Part shown: positions 18,696 through 27,490 of the stretch, piece by piece
Layout of the letters: every line of letters begins with the position of its first letter
Position numbering within the stretch: the stretch's first letter is position 1
Origin: Trileptium ribeirensis
Taxonomy: Eukaryota; Nematoda; Enoplea; Enoplida; Thoracostomopsidae
DNA: 27,490 nt
Assembly: GCA_030248225.1 (NCBI GenBank)
Contig: JASANE010028366.1
Coordinates: 1 to 27,490 of the forward strand
Direction of reading: 5' to 3'
Notes under the pieces: generated by a model
What the model was told of the DNA's origin: nothing
Database searches by the model: none
Seen by the model: only the letters and a program-made list of their open reading frames with translations
Translations under genes and position numbers: made by a program

Positions 18696-20596
18696 GTAAG
18701 ACGACATGACTAATAGTGTTCTGTACTGAAACATCTCACTCATTAAGAAAGCAGTGCTGCGGTATTAGAAAAAACATTTCTTAAAACCGATATAAATATT
18801 GTGAAAACCATTTATTCGATTTACATATCAAAAACATTGTCTTGCCACGGGACACTGACAGTCAATATAGCGTGTTTTATGTAGCTTAGTGCGTATAAAA
18901 ATTACATTGTTCCTACTGGATATCGATAATGGTTTTACGCTGAACTATAGTCACCTGATATAGTACTATGCGGGTGTACAACTGTATTAAGCTGTCTGAA
19001 GCAAGTACGTATGCAATAAGTAGTAGTATAACCTGAAAAATATTCCGGTTCCGACCGAGGCATGTTGAAAGCTAAAAATTATGTAGAGATGTTTGAATTC
19101 CATTATGTTAATAATAGAGATGTTACCTAAACACAATTGAACACATTAAGGAGTAGCATAGTAACCCGAGGCTCCAAATTTAATTTTGTAAAACATTTCC
19201 CCACATAATTCTCGTTACTAAATATTTGGTTTTGCAGTGCAGTATTTTTTTGAAAATGGTCTTTCGTATTTTGCAACAATACTCCCAACAGATTTCGTTA
19301 AATATATAACTTGAAAATGACGAATACATAGAGTAACCAAGTACAAGATTTTTAAAACAAAAAAGTACATATATAGTACCAAGCTAGCAAAATTTCAGCA
19401 AGGGTATATATATTTAATACAGACCAGTGGTCGAGCCTTAGCTACACAGTAAAAACTCCCAGGCGATATATATCTTAGTTTGTGAGAAAAACTATATCAA
19501 CCATAAGTTAGCCAATTGAGAGAACACAAGTATCGCAACACTAGGAAGTTTTTGGCAGAAACTCACTATGAGTTGAGTGAAAAAATTTGATGTTCTGGTA
19601 AGAAAAATTTCAACGGTTTGGACCGGTACGTGGCCATCGTTAGCAATAGCTGGCATATATTGGCAAAATTTAAAACGATTTGCATTGACAAAATGGTTTT
19701 TTAGCTTTCTATATTGGCACAAGAGGAGCAAGACCACGACGCTTAAAACAATTTATAATACAATATCTTTAATTCCACATTGTAGGATAAGTATTACTAT
19801 AGACTCATCACGTATATTATGTTACCTGCAAGAGCCTTGAGATGAAAGCTCATACATAATAGCCAGAGGCCCTTTGAAAAGTAATTTCAAATATATATGT
19901 GTTGCACGAGGTTTTTGGATAAATATTTCAGTGTGTGAGTTAAACTACTTGTGTACTTGTTAAACTACTGACTACAATCCTAATCTTATGTAAATTGTAC
20001 TACTGACGCACTGAACAAAATTAGTGCCTCAATTTTCATTTGACCTTGGATTCGATTTTGCATTATGGTAAAGCGTGGTCGCTTGTTGTGTTAGCATATT
20101 ATCTCTGTTGTTTTGTTTATTTCAATAAATCATCGTTTGATTATTATATAAGAGTAATCTTAAGGTTATCCCACAAAGCATCCTATTTTGTAGTTTCACA
20201 TAAAAATTGTTACGGAACGTGTTTTGTTCACTTGAAATTCAGCGCAAAACTGTTCGCGAGCACTCTGCTGTGTGGTTAAGATTTAGCCATTTTGCATTTG
20301 GGAAACGTCAAGTAAATTTACCGAAAGTTTAAGAGTTGTAACTACGGATCGATTTGTTTGTGACGTCACTTTTTCTTTGAATATGTTAGAGAATTCAAAA
20401 TCTATTTACAAAATTGATAGACATTAGAGAACCAAATTTCTGCAAATTGAAAATCGCCAAAATGCTGTTAGAGCACAAGGTATAATTTTTGGCAATTGGA
20501 TTTAGTTTTGCCAATTTTCGGCAAGCGAATAACCGATTGAAATATCGCAGTTTTTGCGTAAGTAGGAGTTGCGATTCGATATCGGTTATTACATAA
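18696..20596 (+). other. Intron 4, first part
   Basis: The intron starts with the donor GTAAGACG. The sequence is AT-rich with no recognisable gene. An isolated TTCCGGTTCCGAC at about 19044 resembles the subterminal motif of the hAT family seen at 21664, without visible ends. Confidence 0.75.
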
Positions 20597-20964
20597 CTGG
20601 CCTGTCCATAGTGGGGGCCCCCACTTTCCAAATCCCCCATGTTCGTGAGATCTTCCCCCATGTCCGCCCCCCCACTCGGCCCAAACCCCCATGTTCAACT
20701 AATTCCAAAAAATTTTTATATCTAAAAATTTATGTTTTTTGTTTGCAAATTGTTTTTAAAACATTAATTACGAATATTTATAATGCTAAAATATTGCTTT
20801 TTGGCTTGACAATACATTCACGGTAGCAAAAATGCATGAAAATATGGAAATATTTAGTAGTTTTAAGCAAAATTTATCCCCCTCCCACTTTTAATTTTCC
20901 TTCGAGAATGAACATGGGGCCCCCGAAGTTTTCCCCACTTTTCGGATGGCTGTGGACAGGCCAG
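20597..20964. mobile_element. 368-bp MITE with 5-bp target duplication CATAA
   Basis: The left end CTGGCCTGTCCATAG (20597-20611) matches the reverse complement of 20950-20964 at 14 of 15 positions. CATAA lies directly before (20592-20596) and directly after (20965-20969). Both ends carry G/C runs and copies of CCCCCATGTTC or its complement GAACATGGGG (about 20636-20645, 20687-20697 and 20909-20918), in inverted orientation between ends. The middle is AT-rich and non-coding. A 5-bp duplication narrows the superfamily but does not settle it. Confidence 0.8.
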
Positions 20965-20969
20965 CATAA

Positions 20970-21655
20970 TAGGATGGTTCGTGTGATCATCCTAACTTTA
21001 CTCATTGTCATCAACATGTGACGCCGTATAACATGTTTACATACATATTTTTTCTTTGTCATTTTGTAAGGAGTGTGAAAACATGTCTAAGACATATATC
21101 GGGGTTTTAAAAAACCGAAATACATATAAATTGACATTCCTTCTCGCTTATAGAACAGGTATTAGTTGAATTTACGTTGTATATGTATATCTAACACCTT
21201 ATATTACATTTACGAATATTTATGAACATTCTAAAAGTAAGATATGTGTTATTACTTATTGGTATAATTGAACTGTGTTACTCATAACTCATCTTTAGCT
21301 ACATGTATTTCGATAAATTTTTTTTTTCGATTGCAACAGTGGTGACGATTTACCATTTATTTAAATGGTAAGAGCTCTGACACCATATCCTGGGGCTAAA
21401 TGACCAAAAACTGATTTTAAGGATCCTTTTCCAAATCTGGCCATGTGGAAGTGTTATAATACGACTTTTTGTGGGGCCACTCTGTGTGCAGCTGTCGGCG
21501 CTAATATGGTTCGCTGATCCTTTGCCAGAGGTGCCGGTTTTTCAAATTGCGAGGCGTTATTGCGCATTTGTGACTTCTAACGAGCGGGTTTAAAATTATA
21601 CATAATGCTAAATCGGTGCTTTTGTAATTTTGTGTGAAACACGACCAAAATATAC
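20970..21655 (+). other. Intron 4, middle part
   Basis: The sequence is unique-looking and AT-rich, with no gene or repeat recognised. Confidence 0.6.
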
Positions 21656-21663
21656 CTTTTCAC

Positions 21664-22793
21664 CAGGGAGTAACTGGAATTCCGGTTCCGGCGAAAATCG
21701 TGTTCCGGTTGCGGTTCCGGCAATGGGCAATACCATACCGGAACCGGAATTCGGGTTTAAAATTTTTGTTTGAAATTTTCCACATTTTTTTGCTTCATCT
21801 GTGATCCAAGCATATGTAATATAATATATTATACAATGATCAAGCTCCAATACAACCAAGCAAAAAAAGATTAACTAAACAGTATGCCTAGTGAAACGTA
21901 AGTAGGGCACATAATTTCAGTAGGAATTTTTCATAATAACCTGCGGGAGTTTGTTCACAAATCAAAGCCAGGTCGCTGCTTGTAGCGGCTATTTTACAAA
22001 TCCAGAGGTCTGCGGGGCATATACGTTCGAATTAAACCGATCAATTCGGTAACAGAGTATAGCTTACGCAGAAGTACTTATGATATGCTTGGCTAACATA
22101 AATTGCCTCAAGCACCATTCAGTGCGCTTCAAAACTTGGTAAAACAATTCTAAATTGAAGTAAACTAACGTCATCTGCAACGTAGCCAGAAACTGCTTTC
22201 TTTGGCAATGAACTGTATTTATTGAAACTGTGTCTCATTTATAGCATTCTGATTAGAAAGTTATCGTCATTATCATCTAACTGACGGGCACTATTTGTCC
22301 AACGCTAGACTAAACAGTGTCTCTGACCACTGATCAGAAAATTACCTTCTATTGTTTTTTCTTAGAATTATATAAACCAATAATTTCAAGTTTCCTACAG
22401 AAGAACATGTAACAAACGTATCCGTAGTAAAGGGAGGCGACTGGAGACAGTGCGAAAGTGTGTATCATACGCTCCAAGCTTTGTAAGCACATTCAATTTG
22501 ACGTAGTATACCTACGCAACGGTGTATAGTGGAAGGCATTTTTTGCTCTGGGTATGCAAAAACCGACATTTGATCGATAAATAAACATTATTAGCTTCCT
22601 AAGTCTTTTTAGAGTTTCAGAAAGGCAGTGATGCCATCGCAATACATTAAGTTTAATGTAAAAGTTATTTTTAATGCGTTTTAAATTCACTATACCTTCA
22701 TTTCTTCCTTCATCTGTTTTACTATATATAAATTTCGAAGACCAGGTTCCAGATCCGGCTTAAATGGACGGTTCCGGTTCCGGTTATTCCCTG
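21664..22793. mobile_element. Non-autonomous hAT-type transposon, 1.13 kb, with a perfect 8-bp target duplication
   Basis: The left end CAGGGAGTAACTGGAA (21664-21679) pairs with the right end GGTTATTCCCTG (22782-22793). CTTTTCAC occurs immediately before (21656-21663) and after (22794-22801), identical at all 8 bases. Subterminal GGTTCCGG motifs cluster at both ends (21680-21750 and 22746-22786). There is no transposase, so it would need one supplied in trans. The perfect duplication suggests a fairly recent insertion within intron 4. Confidence 0.92.
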
Positions 22794-22801
22794 CTTTTCA
22801 C

Positions 22802-23523
22802 GGTTTCATGGCTTTTACGGCCGACGAACCTGATATCCAGAATGTATTTTGTCTTCATTTGTTTGGCTATGTATTAGGTGCAGGGATTAAGAACGATGGT
22901 TTGGTAATCTGCTGTTCAGGACTAATGCGTGTTTTTCGATACTTTGAATACGACAGTTTGGTTATCTAAACATGTGTTTTTCATTTTTTCATTTCATGTG
23001 TTTTTGGTGCTTTTGAAGAATTTAGGATTGACAAATTCTATTTCCAACGTGTAGTCCTTATTTTATTTGTTTGGTTATGTATTGTGTGCGGGGCATCGGT
23101 CTATATATAGGTATCCCAGTACGCTGAAAATGATGATTTGGCTAGCTGGAGTTCCACAAATATTCCATGCCTTTTTAGTTGTATTCAGTGGGGTTTGGAA
23201 TCCAATATGGCTGTTCGATGGTTTGCTGTGATGTATTAGATTAGTTTAACTTCTACCATCGTTAACACAAATTGCCGAAAAAATTAGACTTATTGATGAT
23301 TATATGGTTATGCGTTGTTATCTGGGCCTTCAGATTAGCTGTTATAGGTTTCGTGGCACGCAAAATAGACGTTTGTTCTTAGCTTCTATTGTACCTGCAT
23401 TATAAGGTATGAAATCTCGTAGAGGTTTCAGGTTAGTATATATGTAAAACACAAAGCCTGCTACAAACAGGTGGTTATCAGCTTATAGATGAAATCACGC
23501 TAGCTCCGTTTACAAATCAATAT
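22802..23523 (+). other. Intron 4, last part before the exon 5 array
   Basis: No repeat ends or coding segments are recognised here. TACGGAAACC at 23523-23532 opens the first 102-bp unit. Confidence 0.6.
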
Positions 23524-23931
23524 ACGGAAACCATTTAATTTTATAAAGTTGATAATTTTTGTCGTATTTTTAGGCGATTGGTTTACATCGCGCACGAGTG
23601 CTTGTGGTCTATTCAGTGTGTATCTACAGAAACCATTTAATTTTATAAAGTTGATAATTTTTGTCGTATTTTTAGGCGATTGGTTTACATCGCACACGAG
23701 TGCTTGTGGTCTATTCAGTGCGTATCTACAGAAACCATTTAATTTTATAAAGTTGATAATTTTTGTCGTATTTTTAGGCGATTGGTTTACATCGCACACG
23801 AGTGCTTGTGGTCTATTCAGTGTGTATCTACGGAAACCATTTAATTTTATAAAGTTGATAATTTTTGTCGTATTTTTAGGCGATTGGTTTACATCGCGCA
23901 CGAGTGCTTGTGGTCTATTCAGTGTGTGCTA
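23524..23931 (+). repeat. Four tandem 102-bp units, each an intron-4 acceptor plus the first half of exon 5
   Basis: Unit starts are 23524, 23626, 23728 and 23830. Each unit has the intron tail (GTCGTATTTTTAG), an intact acceptor AG and about 48 bp of exon 5 starting GCGATTGG, encoding [15 protein letters not shown]. Exon-type starts fall at 23574, 23676, 23778 and 23880. Units differ at only a few bases: CGCGCACG or CGCACACG, GTGTAT or GCGTAT, ACGG or ACAG. The length is 34 codons with no stop, so the frame stays open from any upstream acceptor to the real exon end. Only the fourth unit continues into the rest of exon 5. Confidence 0.95.
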
Positions 23932-23970
23932 TCCCCGTGTTAGTCCAACCATAAAAACAGAACTTAGGCA
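23880..23970 (+). CDS. PPP2R1A: PP2A scaffold subunit A, coding exon 5
   Basis: The exon completes the split Gly and encodes [20 protein letters not shown], then SPTIKTELR, the second helix region of HEAT repeat 4 into repeat 5. [20 protein letters not shown] is nearly invariant in animals. The Trp (residue 145 here, W140 in human numbering) lies in a loop that I recall contacts B subunits. The acceptor TATTTTTAG at 23879 is the last of four equivalent sites. The donor is GTAAGT at 23971, phase 2, the exon ending CA of a Gln codon. Assignment of 23880 as the constitutive start rests on the family length. Use of 23574, 23676 or 23778 would add 102, 68 or 34 residues. Confidence 0.95.
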
Positions 23971-24132
23971 GTAAGTATACTATCTGTGCGGCGATTAGTT
24001 TATACATTTTTATGCTGTCAATTGCTAATGACCATCGAAGATTACTGCTTTAGTTGTTGAGTAGTTTCAGCTTTCTCCTTAGGGTATTCTGGATGGGATG
24101 TCATTTGTTTTCTGTTTTGATTAGGTATGTTG

Positions 24133-24195
24133 CAGGGAGTAACCGGAGTTGCGGTTCCGACAAATTTTTCCTGAAATCGAAGATCCGGTTACATG
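24133..24195 (+). mobile_element. Left-end-like fragment of the CAGGGAGTAAC hAT family
   Basis: CAGGGAGTAACCGGAGTTGC (24133-24152) followed by GGTTCCGAC and ATCCGGTTAC matches the left end of the element at 21664. Possible right-end remnants occur near 25310 (AGTTACCC) and 25762 (CAGTTACTC), inside the tandem duplication. Neither ends in CCCTG with a matching 8-bp duplication, so full boundaries are not established. Confidence 0.5.
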
Positions 24196-24950
24196 CCCTT
24201 TTGGATATGTGCATGGCGTATTTTGTAATGAATGATTTCCATTTCCAGTCAAAATTAGTTAACAAACTAAGCCATACCTGAAACACTATTCTTCATGCTA
24301 TTTATATTTATATAACATAACAACGAGATAATTTTATTTTTGAGTTCGCGCAGGAACCTTAACTTTTTAAATTTCCAACATACATTTATAGACATTTACT
24401 AAGCATTTTATGTCTCTCTAACAAGTAATTGTTGCTAACTATGTCATTTAAGTTATAGGCCAACAATTCCTGCTCAGTAACTTACAACTAACAACTACTA
24501 CCAAATGTGCCTTTATCAGTTATCATATAGTCGTAAGACCACAACATAAAGCAATTTTGAGGATTTGGCATTGGTGAGGATTTTCTGATAGCATGACGGG
24601 GCGAGTGTTGTTTGTTCACTGCCTATTTTGAGGTTCGAAATTGTGCCTACTAACCCCGTTTTAAAGGCACAGTAAGACAATATATGTGCATGTGCAGTAC
24701 ATTAGGAGAAACAGTGGCTGTAATTTTCAGCACATCTTAGTGGTTTCTTCTCACAAGTGTGAATAATGTAGTGCCTACTTGTCAATTGGAGGCATGCTAA
24801 GTGTCGAGAAGCTCCCTACTCGGGTTTCAACTACCAAATGTGTCTTTTGTCAGTTAATTCCACGATATACTTGACAGTTTTACATTTTCTAAGAATTTTA
24901 TATTGTTATGAAAACAATTTTTTTGCGTTGTAGCGCCCTAGTACTTGACG
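24196..24950 (+). other. Intron 5, part
   Basis: It may be the interior of a decayed hAT-type element starting at 24133. CTACCAAATGTG.CTTT.TCAGTTA occurs twice (about 24498-24521 and 24831-24857), suggesting a further weak internal duplication. No coding sequence is seen. Confidence 0.45.
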
Positions 24951-25830
24951 AATTGGCTGTTTTCGACGTAAGCACAATAGTTACATTGTATTTAACTGCC
25001 CTACCTATAGAATAATATATAGCCCCAACCTAGTCATCAACGTACAGCTAATTAAAAATGGCGGTATTTTACAATTCAGTATTTATTGCCTCATGCAGTA
25101 ACTCACAAAGGTAACGACACACCCATCGTACTTTTAAGATAACGTAATGAACGTGTTTAACTGTAAACTAACCCTATATGCCCATCATTCAACGTCCAAC
25201 AAACCAGAGGATGAGTAATACTTGTGTTTATTTTACCTTATTGATAAGACCAAGTTCGGGTTCTGGCAGAAAATTGAAGTTCCGGTTTCTACTAATTTCG
25301 TGTCAAGTTACCCACTAGTTTGGTATAGGCTTTTTATATGATGAAGTTGAACGAAGCAGTGTGATTAAACGCCGAATTGGCTGCTTTCGACGTGTGCACA
25401 ATATTTGCGTTAATTGTATTTAACTGCCCAACCGTACGGAAAACCTATAAACCTAACCTATCCATTCGAAAAATCTATAAACCCAACCTAGCCATCAACG
25501 CACAGCTAATTGAAAAAATGGCATCATTTACAATTCAGCATTTATGGCTTCATTCAGCATCTCACAAAAGTAAGGAGACATCCATCGTGCTTTTAAGGCA
25601 ACGAAATCCGTGTTTTGACTGCAAAGTAACTCTATATTTCTATCATCTGCGTCCAACAACAAGAGGATAAATAATACTTGTGTTTATTTTACCTTATTGA
25701 TAAAACCAGGTACCGATTCTGACAGAAAATTGAAGTTCCGGCTTCGACTAATTTTGTTTCCAGTTACTCGTGTTACGTATAAGCTTTTTAAATGATCCAT
25801 TTGAACGAAGCACCGTGGTTAAACGAAGCA
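24951..25830. repeat. Tandem duplication, two units of about 424 bp
   Basis: The unit beginning AATTGGCTG.TTTCGACGT at 24951 repeats at 25375. Shared blocks in order are TAACTGCCC, CCAACCTAG.CATCAACG, ACAGCTAATT, ATACTTGTGTTTATTTTACC, AGAAAATTGAAGTTCCGG and GAACGAAGCA. Divergence is moderate, so it is older than the exon 5 array. Each unit carries one GTTCCGG hAT-like subterminal motif near its end. Confidence 0.85.
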
Positions 25831-26971
25831 CCAAATCAGTATAAAAACAATCTGTCTTATAGTTTCTGATTCAGTTAAGCTTTGAATTATTGGGTTCCAT
25901 TAGCTAAACAATAAAATAAAGACATATATGCTTATATCCCTACGGTTCTAATTAAAATAACTACGGCTTAACATGTTTATATGATTTTTTGTTTGGTTAG
26001 CGTAATAAATATTTGAATTCCGTGAACCTCTTCAACATGTATTGTCCAGCGAAATGTGTCAGTGAGGATTTGAACTTACCAAGAGAAGACTTAAAGGATG
26101 CAACTGCTTGTTTATATAAACGTATCATTTTTATTGTCATATGTTTGCTACAGTTGAATTTTTTTACTTAGGTTCCCTGCTCATGCAGTATGTAAATTTT
26201 TGGCCTCCCCAAGTTTTCTGGTCTCATGTCACCTGACACTTTCCTGGATTTCTAAAAATATCGAATTTAACGGTGCTGGCTTAAAAACATGCAAAATTGT
26301 CATATAAAATCTCTTAAATTTATCTCAATGGAATTAAAAATTACTAAAATTTTACGTTTATATATATGTATGTACAAAATTGCAGTTAATCGGTAAATTA
26401 CACGTATTTGATATTTTCTTACATGTATTAAGGTCTCTTGTGTTCAGGTGGAGGAATTGCGGATGAATTTAGGGAATCACATTAAAGTACTTTCAGTCTC
26501 CTCAGTTAGCAATTGGAAGGCTTCGAGCATAATTTTGGTAGTTTGGGGAAAACAGCTGGGCTCCTCATTCGCTGAAAATTTTGCCAAATGGGCATGAACC
26601 GGCCCCCACGGATCCATGGGGTGCATAACCTTGCCAGGGGGCATTTTTCCTATTGAAAAGGATTAAAAATCAAAACGTAATGGAAAGCGATTTTTATGTA
26701 AATTTTGTGAAAATTTACGAAATTTTTGCTTCAAGACAAGTTTAGCACAAACTTTGATCAAATATCATGTCATTTGAAGCGGCTTTCACCGAGCGGAAAC
26801 AAAGAAATTTTGCAAAATGTGATGAACCGTTGGGAGCCCAAAAAATTTCTTTTTGGTGCACAAACTGGGGAAGGGCACCCCTTTTGTCATAGAGCACCTG
26901 ATAATGCAAGAAGCCGCACAATTTGGAGAGCCCAGGACAGTATATTTAATACGAATAGCCGTCTCATTTAG
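25831..26971 (+). other. Intron 5, last part
   Basis: The stretch is AT-rich except for a GC-rich patch at 26597-26645 (GGCCCCCACGG, CCAGGGGGC). It ends at the acceptor TCTCATTTAG (26971). Short open frames here, including one at 26726-26971, have no family support. Confidence 0.75.
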
Positions 26972-27119
26972 ATTATTCCGTACGCTATGCCGTGACGATA
27001 CACCAATGGTGCGCCGAGCAGCTGCGAGTAAGCTCGGAGAATTTGCAAAAGTGGTCGAAATGGAATATCTAGTACAAGATCTCATTCATACGTTTGTCGA
27101 TTTAGCACAAGATGATCAG
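26972..27119 (+). CDS. PPP2R1A: PP2A scaffold subunit A, coding exon 6 (last in window)
   Basis: The exon completes the split Gln codon and encodes [20 protein letters not shown], then [18 protein letters not shown] and [11 protein letters not shown], covering HEAT repeat 5 and the first helix of repeat 6. [20 protein letters not shown] is a family hallmark. A His stands where most relatives that I recall have Pro (DLIHTF against DLIPxF). The donor is CAG|GTATGC at 27120, phase 0. The remaining roughly 370 residues, including the catalytic-subunit-binding C-terminal repeats, must lie downstream. Confidence 0.95.
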
Positions 27120-27180
27120 GTATGCTAAGCTATTTTTAGAAGCTTTTCGTTGAGAGTAAAACGACTAGCAACTCGACGTT

Positions 27181-27240
27181 GGATGTGCATGTGACATTAA
27201 AAAATGAAAAGCTTTTTAATGTTTAAAGCCACATACATCC
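27181..27240. repeat. 60-bp foldback in intron 6
   Basis: GGATGTGCATGTG pairs with CACATACATCC at the outer edges, and ACATTAAAAA (27193-27202) pairs perfectly with TTTTTAATGT inside. The result is a compact imperfect hairpin. It may be a minimal MITE or chance. No function is inferred. Confidence 0.5.
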
Positions 27241-27394
27241 AAAAGAGCAAGCTAAGAAGTTTACATTTTAACTTGATATTAATCGAATTTATACATTTCC
27301 TGTACAGGCTACTGATTTAAAGAGTACAAAATTTAGAAAACTGTTTTATTAAGTTATCTCTTCTCTGCATTATCATCTAGATAAGATTTGTGGT

Positions 27395-27490
27395 ATTTCG
27401 AAAATTATACACCCGTGACCTCAATAAGCTTATCAGCGACCATGTATCGAACTCGCAGCAATACGTAACTGAGCTAAAGCAAGACTACAT
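27395..27490 (-). repeat. Possible tRNA-derived SINE fragment, minus strand
   Basis: Read on the minus strand, TTTAGCTCAGTTAC resembles a pol III A box, and GAGTTCGATACATGG about 14 bases later resembles a B box. The spacing is shorter than in a tRNA gene and the window ends here, so this is tentative. Confidence 0.3.

Noticed and set aside
23500..23901. 133-codon minus-strand open frame over the 102-bp repeats
   Set aside because: Open only because the stop-free repeat unit is a multiple of three. The + strand encodes the conserved PP2A segment.
23524..23931. CRISPR-like look of regularly spaced repeats
   Set aside because: Units are contiguous, contain exon sequence and have no unique spacers. 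The genome is eukaryotic.
24133..25770. A complete second hAT element
   Set aside because: The left end is convincing, but neither candidate right end (near 25310 or 25767) has CCCTG or an 8-bp duplicate of the left flank GTATGTTG.

Overview
The window comes from an animal nuclear genome, most likely an invertebrate. Two things dominate it. One is a nearly complete but broken Ty3/gypsy LTR retrotransposon (1-6007). The other is the 5' part of a spliced host gene on the + strand (13393-27119) encoding the scaffold (A, PR65) subunit of protein phosphatase 2A. The large phase-consistent GT-AG introns, tRNA-derived SINE-like repeats, hAT-type DNA transposons and the LINE remnant all rule out a prokaryote. 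I cannot name the species from sequence alone.

Region 1 (1-6007): a Ty3/gypsy element. The left LTR is cut by the window start. Then follow a tRNA-Trp-like primer binding site, an upstream reading frame, a 2A-like motif, gag with a CHCC zinc finger, pol (protease, reverse transcriptase, RNase H, integrase), a polypurine tract and the right LTR. The Gag finger, the PBS and the RT style point to the CsRn1/Kabuki clade. The element's most unusual part is a PWWP-type chromatin-reader domain after the integrase. It is split by a frameshift at a run of seven T. A second frameshift lies just after the integrase catalytic Glu.

Region 2 (6008-13392): intergenic DNA packed with transposon debris. It holds a 186-bp MITE, a decayed hAT/ZMYM1-like transposase, a GC-rich inverted-repeat element, the 3' coding end of a LINE (minus strand), a 237-bp tandem duplication, a 1.4-kb non-autonomous hAT with a near-perfect 8-bp target duplication, a minisatellite, and three tRNA-like SINE copies just upstream of the host gene.

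Region 3 (13393-27490): six coding exons of the PP2A A subunit, 222 codons covering about the first five and a half HEAT repeats. All junctions keep frame, and the gene continues beyond the window. Its introns carry a MITE, a hAT with a perfect 8-bp target duplication, and hAT-related tandem repeats. Two exons were locally duplicated together with the end of their upstream intron. Exon 4 has two decayed upstream copies that lost their acceptor AG. Exon 5 is preceded by three nearly identical 102-bp copies, each with an intact acceptor and open in frame, so upstream acceptors could add 34, 68 or 102 residues to the protein. This array and the PWWP-bearing integrase are the two observations most worth pursuing.
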